DNA of 64,000 bases from Halorubrum sp. CSM-61 (GCF_003781945.1 NZ_RJJW01000001.1:515921-579920); one strand, 5' to 3'; numbered from the stretch's first letter, positions 48,640 through 57,763 are shown. Notes: a model not told the origin generated them from the sequence alone. A program made the numbers and translations.

Positions 48640-49590
48640 CTATCGGCCTCCTGTCCCGGTCGCGGTCCACGCATCGAGCAAGGGGTCCGCAGTGGCCGCC
48701 ACCGTCTCACCGTTAGCTGTGACCCCTGTCCCGACACCCTCCGGGGTCGGCGTCGACGGCGCCGGCGTTGTCGGTTCCACGCCGACCTGCGTGGCGCGTG
48801 CCACGAGCAGCTGCCGCCAGTACGCGAACGTCGTCTGGTAGTACGCGCCGTCGTCGACGGGATAGACGAGCGTCTCGAAGTCCTCGCCGACGACCCGTGG
48901 CCCCATCCGAGTCTGCTCGCACTCCAGATGGTGGTCGGCGACCGTCGCGACTGGCTCGGTGAATTCGTTTCGTTCGTTTCGCGTAACGAGCACCGGGATG
49001 TCGTACCCCTCGGCGTAGGTCGCCAACCGGGCGAGAGTTCGGGCCTGGAGGGTTTTCGCGTGGGTTTCGCCGAGGGTATCGTCGGCGCGGTACTGGGCGT
49101 CGACGGCCGGCGCGATGATGAGGGCGGGCGTGTGGGGCGATGTGTTCTCGTCACGACCTGGCGCCCCTCGACTGGCCGCCCCGGCATCGACGGTGGACAT
49201 CTGGATCGACTTGTTCACTGCCGTAGGGAGATCACAGACGGCGCCGTAGTGCTGGTAGGCGGTGAATCCGCGGGCGACGTGAATTCGGTTGAGCAACCGT
49301 TGACTGGGGGCTATCTGCGTCAGCGTGGCCGTCGTCGCATGGCCGTTTGCGTCAACCCAGAATGCAGGCCCGCCGTGTAGGAGGAGATGGTCGAGTACCA
49401 ATGACTGAAGGATCGGAACACCCCGATCACCTTCGACATCGAGGAGCGTGATACCGTCCTCAAGGGAGGGAAGCAGCATTCCGTCCGTCGCGGGATCGGC
49501 TTGATTAGCCAGATTCTGGTTGCGGTCAGCGCTCCGTGTTGGCTGGTCTACCGCCAATCGGTTCGACGTCGATGTGGAGCGGTTGGGCAT
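48640..49590 (-). CDS. RecA-like protein without a clear Walker A, PolB partner
   Basis: This is a 316-residue protein. The fold order resembles RecA/RadA family ATPases: GITLLDVEGDRGVPILQSLV, LLHGGPAFWVDANGHATTAT, LNRIHVARGFTAYQHYGAVC, and a late YDIPVLVTRNERNEFTEP. The P-loop GxxGxGKT is missing (VEGDRGVP instead). The C-terminus is Pro/Thr-rich. ATG 49590 is preferred to 49608. The set RecA-like / small protein / inactive-looking polymerase parallels bacterial ImuA-ImuB-DnaE2 translesion cassettes; that parallel is inference. Confidence 0.62.
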   Translation of the reverse strand: MPNRSTSTSNRLAVDQPTRSADRNQNLANQADPATDGMLLPSLEDGITLLDVEGDRGVPILQSLVLDHLLLHGGPAFWVDANGHATTATLTQIAPSQRLLNRIHVARGFTAYQHYGAVCDLPTAVNKSIQMSTVDAGAASRGAPGRDENTSPHTPALIIAPAVDAQYRADDTLGETHAKTLQARTLARLATYAEGYDIPVLVTRNERNEFTEPVATVADHHLECEQTRMGPRVVGEDFETLVYPVDDGAYYQTTFAYWRQLLVARATQVGVEPTTPAPSTPTPEGVGTGVTANGETVAATADPLLDAWTATGTGGR

Positions 49591-49816
49591 ACTCCAGTAG
49601 ATGGCCACGTACCAGATAAGCCGCGGCGTGTCGCTTCCGCATTTCCAAGGAATGACTGAGTAATGCGGTAAATCGGACTCAGACGCTGGATTTTGGCGAT
49701 CGTCCGAAGGTTTCCGAGAAGGCTTCCAGAATGACCTTGGTTCGGATGATTCGTAGCGAGTGGGCCCATCCTTTCAGGCTAGGCCTGAGCGACAACACGG
49801 CCCCACAATCCAGGTG

Positions 49817-49960
49817 CTACAGCTTGTCAGGATGTTCTACCGCCTCTAGACCGGCTTCGATAATCTCTTGATAGGCTTCTTCGAGGTCCTTGTCCTCTTG
49901 TTCGGCGTAGTCTTTCACCCGCCCATTCAGTGTGTGCGAAATGTCGATGTTCGGTCGCAT
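49817..49960 (-). CDS. small RHH/CopG-like protein, 47 aa, divergent from tnpB
   Basis: The product is [20 protein letters not shown] then [20 protein letters not shown] and VEHPDKL. One beta strand plus two helices fits a ribbon-helix-helix DNA-binding protein. It starts 38 bases from the tnpB ATG and faces the other way. Such mini-regulators are associated with haloarchaeal TnpB elements and could repress tnpB. It is missing beside TnpB copy 1. Confidence 0.65.
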   Translation of the reverse strand: MRPNIDISHTLNGRVKDYAEQEDKDLEEAYQEIIEAGLEAVEHPDKL

Positions 49961-49998
49961 CGTTTGTGTCCAAAAGACATTTAGACATTCAGGAACAA

Positions 49999-51315
49999 AT
50001 GTCTGTTGTCGTGAGGCGAACCAATACGTTCGCGGTGCGACCGCTCTCTGAGCAGGATGAGCAGCTGCTCCGCGAGCTGTTGGACGCCTCCGCCAGCCTG
50101 TGGAACGAACTGAACTACGAGCGCCGCCAGAACTTCTTCGACGGCGACTCCGTATGGGATACTGCCGACTACCGCAAACAGTACGTCGGTGTCCTCGGGT
50201 CCGCTACTGCCCAACAAGTCATCCGTAAGAACAGCGAGGCGTGGCGGTCGTTCTTCGCCGCCTGCGAAGATGGCGAGGACACAGCCCCTCCCGGTTACTG
50301 GGGCAACGAGGAGGCCGGTAGAGAGTTGCGGACGTACATCCGTAATGACTCCTACACCATCGAAACTGGTGAACGGAGTCGCCTCGAAATCCCGGTCGGC
50401 CAAGACCTGAAAGACGAGTACGGCCTTGGCTACTACGACCGGCTGCGGCTCGAAGTCTGCGGCGCTCCCAAGTGGGACGGCGAACAGGGCCGATTGGAAC
50501 TGTACTTCGACGAGATCGACGACACGTTCAGAGCCATTCAGCCTGTCACTGTCCCGGATTCTCGACAGGATTCACCACTAGCCGACGAATCGGCTGCTCT
50601 GGATGTAGGCGCGAACAATCTCGTCGCCTGTACCACCACCACCGGTCAACAGTATCTCTACGAGGGGCGCGACCTGTTCGCCCGCTTCCGTGAAACCACC
50701 GAAGAAATCGCGAGGCTCCAATCGAAACTCCAAGAGGGCCGAAACAGCAGTCAGCGGATTCGATCCCTGTACCGCAAGCGAACGCGCCGCCGCGACCACG
50801 CCCAAGACGCTCTCGTGCGGAATTTGATCGAGCGACTATACGACGAAGGTGTCGATACGGTGTACGTCGGCGACCTTACCGACGTGCTGGTGGACTACTG
50901 GAGCGCGGAAGTGAACGAGAAAACTCACCAGTTCTGGGCGTATCGCTCGTTCATCGATCGTCTCGCCACGACCGCCGAGGAGTACGGTATCACGGTCGAA
51001 GTTCGCTCAGAAGCATACACGACGGCGGAGTGTCCAGTGTGTGGCGAACGAGAGAAGACGGAACGAGACGGTGACGTGTTCCGCTGTTCGTGTGGCTACG
51101 AGGGGCACGCCGACCTCGGTGCGTCACGGACATTCCTCGAACGACAGGCTGGCGTAAATCTGGACGTCGGGTCGATGGCACGGCCCGTGCGCCTCAAGTG
51201 GGACGACCATATCTGGTCGGAGCTATCACGCTCTCCCGAGAGGGCCAGTCCCAACGAGGAGCGCACAAACCGGAGTACCCGCACGGGGAAACTTGCCTCC
51301 GTGGGTGCGGCATAG
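49999..51315 (+). CDS. tnpB: TnpB RNA-guided nuclease-like protein, copy 2
   Basis: This 438-residue protein is closely similar to copy 1. It starts [20 protein letters not shown]. The RuvC-I Asp is in [17 protein letters not shown]. The middle motif reads [11 protein letters not shown], where canonical TnpB has Glu before Asp-Leu. The zinc finger is CPVCG and CSCGYEG, and the last RuvC Asp is in GHADLGAS. The same Glu loss in two divergent copies (many substitutions between them) shows it is a property of the subfamily, not a decay event. Confidence 0.88.
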   Translation: MSVVVRRTNTFAVRPLSEQDEQLLRELLDASASLWNELNYERRQNFFDGDSVWDTADYRKQYVGVLGSATAQQVIRKNSEAWRSFFAACEDGEDTAPPGYWGNEEAGRELRTYIRNDSYTIETGERSRLEIPVGQDLKDEYGLGYYDRLRLEVCGAPKWDGEQGRLELYFDEIDDTFRAIQPVTVPDSRQDSPLADESAALDVGANNLVACTTTTGQQYLYEGRDLFARFRETTEEIARLQSKLQEGRNSSQRIRSLYRKRTRRRDHAQDALVRNLIERLYDEGVDTVYVGDLTDVLVDYWSAEVNEKTHQFWAYRSFIDRLATTAEEYGITVEVRSEAYTTAECPVCGEREKTERDGDVFRCSCGYEGHADLGASRTFLERQAGVNLDVGSMARPVRLKWDDHIWSELSRSPERASPNEERTNRSTRTGKLASVGAA

Positions 51316-51364
51316 CCAATACCCCCACCGGAGGAATCCCATTCCCCTAAGGATGGGAGGATGT

Positions 51365-51627
51365 CAATGGGCGCGATCTGGGCGAGTGTACTAGTTGTCC
51401 ACAGTCTCGATACGCTTCGCCGTGGCGCTTCCGCGGTTCAGGAAAGCAACGAGATAGATGGCAGCCCGATCTCGGTCGTCGTGTTTTGCGGACGATTGAC
51501 TATCTCCGCTGGCGCTCAGTTAACCAACACACCGAATTTTCCGGGGCTGTTTGTTGGTTAAGGGCGTTGCTGCTGACGAGATTCCTGTGCGACCACGTTG
51601 AAGATGCTTCCCTCCGAACTCCTCGGT
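51365..51627. other. intergenic region before SRAP gene
   Basis: No gene is supported. It holds dyad O4 and the probable SRAP promoter. The ORF at 51361-51561 runs through the dyad and looks random. Confidence 0.5.
51520..51561. promoter_or_regulatory. dyad operator O4 (TTAACCAACA / TGTTGGTTAA)
   Basis: The arms are 51520-51529 and 51552-51561, with a 22-base spacer. It lies 66 bases upstream of the SRAP start. Confidence 0.75.
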
Positions 51628-52314
51628 ATGTGTGGCCGGAACTCGCTCTTCATCGACCAAGCAGACCTCGAGGCCCGCTTCGATGCCGAGGTCGTCGCGG
51701 ACGGCGGGTACACACCCCGATACAACATTGCGCCTGGCGACGACCTCCACATCATCACGAACGAGGCCTCCGACGAAATCGACGCCTATCACTGGGGATT
51801 GATTCCGTTCTGGGCGGACGAACCCGAGGAGGGCATCATCAACGCTCGCTCCGAGACTGCCGACGAGAAACGCGTCTTCGAGCGGGCGTGGGAATCACGT
51901 CCCTGTCTGGTCCTCTCGTCAGGGTTCTACGAATGGAAATCGCCAAATGGCGGGTCGAAACAACCCTACCGGATTTACCGCGAAGACGACCCTGCCTTCG
52001 CGATGGCTGGACTCTGGGACGTCTGGGAGGGCGACGACGAGACGATCCCGTGCGTCACGATTCTCACGACGGAGCCGAACGACCTGATGAACTCAATCCA
52101 CGACCGGATGCCGGTCGTCCTCCCGAGGGACGCCGAATCCGACTGGCTCGCCGCAGATTCGGACACCCGCAAGGAACTGTGCCAGCCGTACCCGAAGGAC
52201 GATCTAGATGCCTACGAAATCTCGACGCGGGTCAACAACCCCGGCAACGACGATCCCCAGGTCATCGAGCCGCTGGACCACGAGCAATCGGGCCTCGGCG
52301 AGTTCAGTTCTTGA
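51628..52314 (+). CDS. SRAP-family abasic-site protein (HMCES/YedK-like)
   Basis: This is a 228-residue protein. MCGRNSLF gives the Cys2 that becomes the N-terminal catalytic residue and crosslinks abasic sites in ssDNA. YNIAPGDDL, YHWGLIPFWA, INARSET and SSGFYEWKS (Glu) and a late NSIHDRMPVVL (His) are all present, so the active site is intact. The start must be ATG 51628, since Met must directly precede Cys2. It sits under dyad O4, next to orc1/cdc6 copy 2, consistent with protection of replication forks. Confidence 0.9.
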   Translation: MCGRNSLFIDQADLEARFDAEVVADGGYTPRYNIAPGDDLHIITNEASDEIDAYHWGLIPFWADEPEEGIINARSETADEKRVFERAWESRPCLVLSSGFYEWKSPNGGSKQPYRIYREDDPAFAMAGLWDVWEGDDETIPCVTILTTEPNDLMNSIHDRMPVVLPRDAESDWLAADSDTRKELCQPYPKDDLDAYEISTRVNNPGNDDPQVIEPLDHEQSGLGEFSS

Positions 52315-52332
52315 TAGCTGACGGGGTCACAG

Positions 52333-53361
52333 TCACTGCATCGGCGACGCCGCTGCCGAATCGACGAGCGAGTACTCTCGGTCTCGACTCGTCCCTTCCG
52401 CCTCGAGGAGGTTGTACTGCTCCATTTTCGAGAGGTACGTGCGGATAGTCCGCTTCGTCCGCGGATCATCGACGTCCTCGGTATAGCGCTCGTGAATCTC
52501 GCTCGGCCCGACCGGGCCGTGCTCGCGAACGACGTCGTAGACGACGCGCTGGTGCGGCGTGAGCGAGTCGAGGCTCTTCTGCTTGATCTGGGCCCGAGCA
52601 TCCTCGGCGGCGTCCAGGAGAATGTCGTCGGTGATGCGCTCGTGGTTCTCGCGATCGGCCTTGCCGGCGGCCGTTCGGAGGATGCCGATTGCGAGACGGG
52701 CGTCGCCGGCGGCCGCGTCGGCGATCCGGTAGAGCTGGTCGTCGGTGATGACGTCCTCGTCGAGTCCCCACTTCGCCCGCGCACTCAGAATGTCGTACAG
52801 CTGCTCGTCGTGGTACTTGTCCATCCGGACGTGTTCGCTGGAGCGCAGGCGGCTCACGAGGCGGTCGTCGACGCGGCTGAACAGTTCCTCTTCCTTGTTC
52901 GCGATGCAGATGATCGCGAACTGCGGGAGGCTGTGGAGGTCGTAGATGACGCTGGGGTCCTCCAGCTGGTCGACCTCGTCGAGGATGACGACGGTTCGTG
53001 GGCCGTCGTGCTGCTGGAGGCGATCGACGAGTTCGTCGTGCGGCGTCGACTGTCGGTGGATGTCGATGGTCGCGCCGAGGTCGTCGAGGATCTGGTAGAG
53101 CGTGCGGAACCGCGTGTAGTTACGCCAGCAGTTGACGTAGGTGGCCTCGACGTCGAGGACCTCTTCACGCAGCCGTTCCGTGACAAATTTCGAGATACAC
53201 GTCTTCCCCGTCCCACTGGGTCCGGTGACGATAGCTGTGTCAGCTGGTTCTCCGTTCGTGATGGGCTCGAGAACGCTGGAAAGGTGGTTGACCTCAGCGT
53301 CGCGATGCTCAACTTCTCGAGGGACGAATCCGGCACGGAGAACGCGAGCATCGCGGATCAT
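52333..53361 (-). CDS. orc1/cdc6: Orc1/Cdc6 replication initiator-like AAA+ protein, copy 2
   Basis: This is a 342-residue protein, shorter than copy 1. Walker A is IVTGPSGTGKTCISKF, Walker B is VVILDEVDQLEDP, sensor-1 is IICIANKEEELF, and sensor-2 is GDARLAIGILRTAAG. The winged helix (about 270-335) has LTPHQRVVYDVVREHGPVGP and TKRTIRTYLSKMEQYNLLEA. Such shorter paralogues are frequent on haloarchaeal plasmids and need not fire an origin. No ORB-like repeats were seen in the 287 bases upstream. Confidence 0.88.
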   Translation of the reverse strand: MIRDARVLRAGFVPREVEHRDAEVNHLSSVLEPITNGEPADTAIVTGPSGTGKTCISKFVTERLREEVLDVEATYVNCWRNYTRFRTLYQILDDLGATIDIHRQSTPHDELVDRLQQHDGPRTVVILDEVDQLEDPSVIYDLHSLPQFAIICIANKEEELFSRVDDRLVSRLRSSEHVRMDKYHDEQLYDILSARAKWGLDEDVITDDQLYRIADAAAGDARLAIGILRTAAGKADRENHERITDDILLDAAEDARAQIKQKSLDSLTPHQRVVYDVVREHGPVGPSEIHERYTEDVDDPRTKRTIRTYLSKMEQYNLLEAEGTSRDREYSLVDSAAASPMQ

Positions 53362-53648
53362 CTGTCTCTGACAGACTGGTTTCTCGGCTAGTAATAAAAA
53401 CGTGACCGGGTCGGTTCCGGAAACGATTCAATTAGTCCCGTTCTATCTGAGTTGATTCCCGCGTTGTAACGCGATTTATTTTGTGGAAAACCAACCTTTC
53501 CGGGATTTTTCGGGATAACGTTTGAACGATACCTTAGAGTAGCCGGGGATCGCGCCACTGGACATCTGCTTTTGCTCTAACCTCCAGTTGAACACGATAG
53601 GTGTCCTCTGTGACAACTGATTTTTACCTCGGTTGTATTGGACAGGGT
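53362..53648. other. intergenic region at the start of lower-G+C DNA
   Basis: It holds the orc1/cdc6 copy 2 promoter (TAATAAAAAC just upstream) and a repeat-like TTTCCGGGATTTTTCGGGAT. No gene is supported. Composition changes to A+T-richer from here on. Confidence 0.5.
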
Positions 53649-54629
53649 ATGGTCAATCCCCGTGCACCCCGGGTTTTCAATCTATACGACATTATCGGCG
53701 TCTTCTTGCCCGGGGCGACTCTGCTGTTCGGGATTCTAGTTCTCTTTCCGGATCCACCTGTTCCCTCTGCTATCTGGGAGTACCTGTTCTACCTGATCGT
53801 AGCGTTTTCGTTGGGCCATATTGCCCAGGCGTATTCTTCTTCGGCCATGGGTGAGCTGAAGGTATTTGAGAACACGATGGATGAGACTAGAAACGTCTTA
53901 GTAGACGATGATGAGGATGATAATGATACTGGGGAAGGAGATGAGGGTAGTGGTGATGGTGAGGGGAACAATAAAGAAGAGTCGCCAGATGATCAGGACG
54001 ACGAAGATACTGGTGGAGAGGATGACGATTCTGGGCTTAGAGAACGTTTTTCGAACTCCTATTGGGGACACCGGATTCTGCTTTTTATTTTGTACCCGTT
54101 AATCGGCCCGGTTGTGTGGTTGTGGTGGTCCCCGAATGATGATGAGGTGGAAGAGCTTCTGCACGCAAATCTTGTCTGGAAAAATCTAAGACAAACCTAT
54201 GATTTAGATGTCGGGATAGACCGATATGAGGATCTGCAGCAGATGATTTCAAGCCGGGTTGACGATCCGAGGTCGCCTGTACGGTCGTATCGTTTTCAGG
54301 CTATCAGAAATTTCCACCGTGGTATGTGGGTTTCTGCTTGGTTTGTCTGGCTATTCATCGTCGCTTATGAAATTGGTGCGTTTATTCCTCTTGACGGGTG
54401 GCCTTACCGTGGTCTATTTTGTTTTGGAAGTGTAGAAATCTGTTCTCCTTTCATAATCGAATCTTATCCCACTGTGGTGATTTTCTCCTTGTTACTGGCT
54501 GTACTGTTTGTATCTTGGAGATTGACTGTTTACTACGAACGAGTCTTTATTCGGTATCTTATCACGGATTATTTCGTGGCTATCCAGAACCAGGATACGG
54601 GTGAAGTTGGGAGCGGTAATGGAGGCTGA
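53649..54629 (+). CDS. multi-span membrane protein with acidic linker
   Basis: This is a 326-residue protein. Membrane helices are at about 12-32 (IIGVFLPGATLLFGILVLF) and 43-63. A highly acidic, low-complexity linker (about 80-135: DDDEDDNDTGEGDEGSGDGE and on) follows, then helices at about 150-170, 225-245 and 275-297. ATG 53649 (MVNPRAPRVFNLYDIIG) is favoured over 53601. Codons are A/T-rich at third positions, unlike the rest of the window. Family unknown. Membrane proteins with this shape often sit beside defence loci, but nothing specific links it to the Dnd genes. Confidence 0.65.
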   Translation: MVNPRAPRVFNLYDIIGVFLPGATLLFGILVLFPDPPVPSAIWEYLFYLIVAFSLGHIAQAYSSSAMGELKVFENTMDETRNVLVDDDEDDNDTGEGDEGSGDGEGNNKEESPDDQDDEDTGGEDDDSGLRERFSNSYWGHRILLFILYPLIGPVVWLWWSPNDDEVEELLHANLVWKNLRQTYDLDVGIDRYEDLQQMISSRVDDPRSPVRSYRFQAIRNFHRGMWVSAWFVWLFIVAYEIGAFIPLDGWPYRGLFCFGSVEICSPFIIESYPTVVIFSLLLAVLFVSWRLTVYYERVFIRYLITDYFVAIQNQDTGEVGSGNGG

Positions 54630-54832
54630 CCTAACTTTTGATGCGGAATAAAATACGGATCGACCTTATGTGTAGCACATTGTTGATGGGAGGCTGTCTT
54701 GCGATTTCTTGGTGAGCCAGGTAAATTGAGAACGTACGAATCTGCAGCTCTGACGTCTACCTACTTAATAAGGTCCAAAGGCACAGTATCAACAACCTCC
54801 TACTGAAGAGCGTACGGATGAAATAGAGAGCC

Positions 54833-55102
54833 TTAGTCGTCAGCAGGCATTGCAGTACGACCGTTTTCCTCCTCTTCTCGCTGAATCTCGACGCACTGCC
54901 AAGCGGTGTTTCGCTCGTTCATACTTTCAAGAGTCGCTGTGATCTTTTCACCCTCGTTCAGGCTTTCCAACTCATCTTGACAGCCATTGTCGAGAGGGAT
55001 CGCGAACTGGAGACCACGCTTTTCACCTTCTCGTAGTTTTAGCCAGACGTATTCATCATCGAACTCCGCCACGGTGAATTTCTTCGTGGCTCTTTGGCTC
55101 AT
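54833..55102 (-). CDS. small hypothetical beta-rich protein
   Basis: This 89-residue protein starts MSQRATKKFTVAEFDDEYVW. The strands KFTVAEFDDEYVWLKLREG and KITATLESMNERNTAWQCVE suggest a small OB- or SH3-like barrel. The tail is acidic. It has lower G+C like its neighbours. Not recognised. Confidence 0.5.
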   Translation of the reverse strand: MSQRATKKFTVAEFDDEYVWLKLREGEKRGLQFAIPLDNGCQDELESLNEGEKITATLESMNERNTAWQCVEIQREEEENGRTAMPADD

Positions 55103-55773
55103 TAGTGTGATGTTCGCCCCCGAACAGGATAAATGTTTTCCATCCCTCAGTTGTCAGCTCTGCGCACAACGGTTTTGGATTTATGTACTCTGGGATCCAG
55201 AACTACCAGCTTCCTGGGGTTTTTTCAGGCGTTGCGAGAAACATGATTATTGACTGCTTCGAGATGTATATGATTACTTATAGTAATTCTGAAGGCAGAT
55301 ACGCCGACAGATATAAATGACTTGACTAGTTTAGGAAGTGCTACAACGGCTTTGAAAGGGCTTCAGACGGGCGCGGACAATATTGTCAAAGTATCAGAAA
55401 TGTAAAATTTAACGGAAAGTTATCTTTTTGTCTTTTAACTAAAGAGTGGTCCGGTATACGTGTCAAAGTTAATTTACATCTTTGAATATGATGTGGAATA
55501 AACTCGTCGTATCTATTTTCTTATTATTATCGATCTTTTATCCCATGTCGAAAAGTGCTGAGGTGCTGGCCACCAGACTAAGGAACGGGAGGACGTCCGA
55601 AGGGGAAGCTCCCTCTAGCACAAGAGAAACTCAGAATTTTTTGCCTGACTTCCCTAATGATCAGACGGCAGCCGTCCCGCGGTTCCACTTTCACTCCCCT
55701 TGGCGGAGGTATTAGACAGTAGAGTTTCAACTAGAAAGGAGAGCCCACCCGCGCTGGAAGGAGGGAAAAACCA
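55103..55773. other. 671-base A+T-rich stretch with no supported gene
   Basis: Many stops occur in all frames. One ORF (55482-55715) begins with a signal-like MNMMWNKLVVSIFLLLSIFY but continues as random-looking sequence. Hairpin-capable segments occur at 55590-55620 (GGACGTCC and GGGAAGCTCCC) and 55664-55676 (GACGGCAGCCGTC), so a structured RNA is possible but unproven. Confidence 0.4.
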
Positions 55774-56199
55774 ATGCCCATCTTCAACGTCGACACGGAG
55801 GAGATAACAGCATTCGACTTCGGGAACACATACCTGTTCACAGCGTACTTCGACGAAGAACAGCTCTTCAACCAGCTCAAAAAGTACTACAATAGGGACA
55901 AATACCGTTTCAAAGTCCCAGAGGAAGACCTGGAAGAGGTACAACAAACACTGGACAACTACTTCTACGAACTGGTGCTAGAGGACTCCCCTGAGGAGTA
56001 CTGTGTCGTCGCAGACGAAGAAACAGATTCAAACGCGATACTAAGTAACTCAGTAATGAGAAAGCAACGCCGGAACCACGATATCTACTTAATGAAAGAC
56101 AAACTATCACTCGAGCAAGCCGTTGAACAGGGCGCTATTCGGGTAGAAAAATCGGAGGTCAACGCAGGGAATCTAGAATGGAAAACCAACGGATCATAG
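55774..56199 (+). CDS. hypothetical protein upstream of dnd genes
   Basis: This is a 141-residue protein. It begins MPIFNVDTEEITAFDFGNTY, then EEQLFNQLKKYYNRDKYRFK and EEDLEEVQQTLDNYFYELVL. A Shine-Dalgarno-like GGAGGG lies just upstream. Not recognised; it does not resemble DndB or PbeABCD as I know them. It lies 82 bases before dndC on the same strand and may be part of the defence island. Confidence 0.6.
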   Translation: MPIFNVDTEEITAFDFGNTYLFTAYFDEEQLFNQLKKYYNRDKYRFKVPEEDLEEVQQTLDNYFYELVLEDSPEEYCVVADEETDSNAILSNSVMRKQRRNHDIYLMKDKLSLEQAVEQGAIRVEKSEVNAGNLEWKTNGS

Positions 56200-56281
56200 C
56201 GGGGCCACTCGTCAATCCACCGGTAGGTACGGGTAGATACAAGTATCTCCCGAACAGCAATCTTACCAAGAGGATATCATC

Positions 56282-57763
56282 ATGAGTACAGATAATTTAG
56301 AGGTTGCGAAGACTGGCCAGGAAAAAGGCGAGTCCGTTTTCGACAACCGCTCTCTTGAAGACATCTACGGAGAGATACAGGAAACCTATCTGGCGGACGA
56401 CCGCCCCTGGGTCATCGGCTACAGTGGCGGCAAGGACTCCACCACCGCCCTCCAGCTAATTTGGTACGCCATCGAAGACCTTCCAGAAGAGAAGAGGCAG
56501 AAACCGATCCATGTCATCTCAAGTGACACATTAGTAGAGACGCCGAAAATCGTCAACCACATCATCTCTACTCTGGAAAATATCAACGAGTACGCAGAAA
56601 AGAAAAATCTGCCCTTCACCGCCCACAAAGTCACACCCAAGGTTGACGACTCCTTCTGGGTCAACCTCATCGGACGGGGCTACCCAGCACCCAACCAGAA
56701 CTTCCGCTGGTGTACCGAACGCCTGAAAATCGATCCTGCAGATCGGTTCATCGAGAACCAGGTATCCGAACACGGCGAAGTTGTCGTAATCCTCGGAGCA
56801 CGGAAAGCAGAATCCGCCACCCGAGAACAGGTAATGGAGATGCACAGCATCGACGGAACCGTCCTCTCACGTCACAACAAGTTCGCTAACGCCTTCGTCT
56901 ACACACCTATCGAGGACTGGATCGTCGACGACGTCTGGACCTACCTCATCCAAGCCGTCGACAACCCCTGGGGTAAGAACAACCGGGACCTCGCCGCACT
57001 CTACCAGGAAGCGGACGACGAGTGCCCGATGGTGATCGACACGAAGACACCCTCCTGTGGTAACAGCCGATTCGGTTGCTGGACCTGCACCGTCGTCTCC
57101 GAAGACAAGGCGATGGAGAACATGATCGACGAGGGCGACGAATGGATGGAACCCCTCCTCGAGTTCCGTGACTTCCTCAAAGAAACGCAGGATCCCGAGA
57201 AGAAGCCGAACTACCGGATGGTCAAAGGCCGCCAACACGGCTACGTCAAAGAGAAGACCAACGGCAGTGACGGCATCATCCCCCGCGCCCACAAGTTCGA
57301 GTTCTGCAAAGACCTGCTCCGGAAACTCCTGGAGACCCAGAAAGAGGTCAACGAGAAGATCCCCGAAGATGAGGAAATGGATCTCATCCGGGAGGAAGAA
57401 CTCAGAGAGATCCGTCGTCTCTGGCGCGAAGAACGTGCTGACTGGGAAGACTCCGTACCCCAGATCTACAACGAGGTCATGGACGACGACCTGGACTGGG
57501 TCCACGACGACCTCGGCTCCTTCGGCGAGATGGAGGCAGAAGTCCTCAACGAGGTCTGTGAAGAACACGACGTCCCTGCCGAACTCGTCAAACGCCTGCT
57601 CGACACCGAGTTCCAGCACTACGGCATGAAACGCCGCGCATCCATCTACAGCGAGCTGGACAAAGTCATGCGGGAGGACTGGCGGGACATGGAAGAGATC
57701 GTCGCAGAACTCGAAGGTGAAGACCGTATAGAAGCGTGGGAATACGACGGAGTAGACGTCTAA
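56282..57763 (+). CDS. dndC: DndC, DNA phosphorothioation sulfurtransferase
   Basis: This 493-residue PP-loop protein related to PAPS reductases has VIGYSGGKDSTTALQLIWYA as the ATP pyrophosphatase loop, FRWCTERLK, and a Cys cluster TPSCGNSRFGCWTCTVVSED for the Fe-S centre, all features of DndC. It transfers sulfur from DndA into the DNA backbone, replacing a non-bridging oxygen, with DndD and DndE. The C-terminal 200 residues are acidic helices. It starts a C-D-E-A operon; dndD begins 13 bases after its stop. Confidence 0.93.
   Translation: MSTDNLEVAKTGQEKGESVFDNRSLEDIYGEIQETYLADDRPWVIGYSGGKDSTTALQLIWYAIEDLPEEKRQKPIHVISSDTLVETPKIVNHIISTLENINEYAEKKNLPFTAHKVTPKVDDSFWVNLIGRGYPAPNQNFRWCTERLKIDPADRFIENQVSEHGEVVVILGARKAESATREQVMEMHSIDGTVLSRHNKFANAFVYTPIEDWIVDDVWTYLIQAVDNPWGKNNRDLAALYQEADDECPMVIDTKTPSCGNSRFGCWTCTVVSEDKAMENMIDEGDEWMEPLLEFRDFLKETQDPEKKPNYRMVKGRQHGYVKEKTNGSDGIIPRAHKFEFCKDLLRKLLETQKEVNEKIPEDEEMDLIREEELREIRRLWREERADWEDSVPQIYNEVMDDDLDWVHDDLGSFGEMEAEVLNEVCEEHDVPAELVKRLLDTEFQHYGMKRRASIYSELDKVMREDWRDMEEIVAELEGEDRIEAWEYDGVDV

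Larger units (their letters stand above)
49817..51364 (+). mobile_element. IS200/IS605-type element with TnpB only, copy 2
   Basis: The right end is GGAATCCCATTCCCCTAAGG followed by ATGGGAGGATGTCA, with a foldable CCCATTCCCCTAAGGATGGG. The left end is not fixed; a small hairpin GACATTTAGACATT...AAATGTC lies at 49976-50003 at the tnpB start. There is no TnpA. The divergent RHH-like gene may be cargo or regulator. It lies in the region between the PolB operon and SRAP gene. Confidence 0.6.

Noticed and set aside
49548-49769. minus-strand ORF upstream of the RecA-like gene
   Set aside because: It overlaps the start of the better-supported gene in another frame and shows no domain.
38893-51364. 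TnpA (Y1 transposase) partner for either TnpB element
   Set aside because: No HUH/Y1 ORF was seen beside either tnpB, so autonomous IS605 status was not claimed.
55482-55715. ORF with a signal-peptide-like N-terminus
   Set aside because: After the first 25 residues it loses any protein-like pattern and lies in A+T-rich noncoding DNA.
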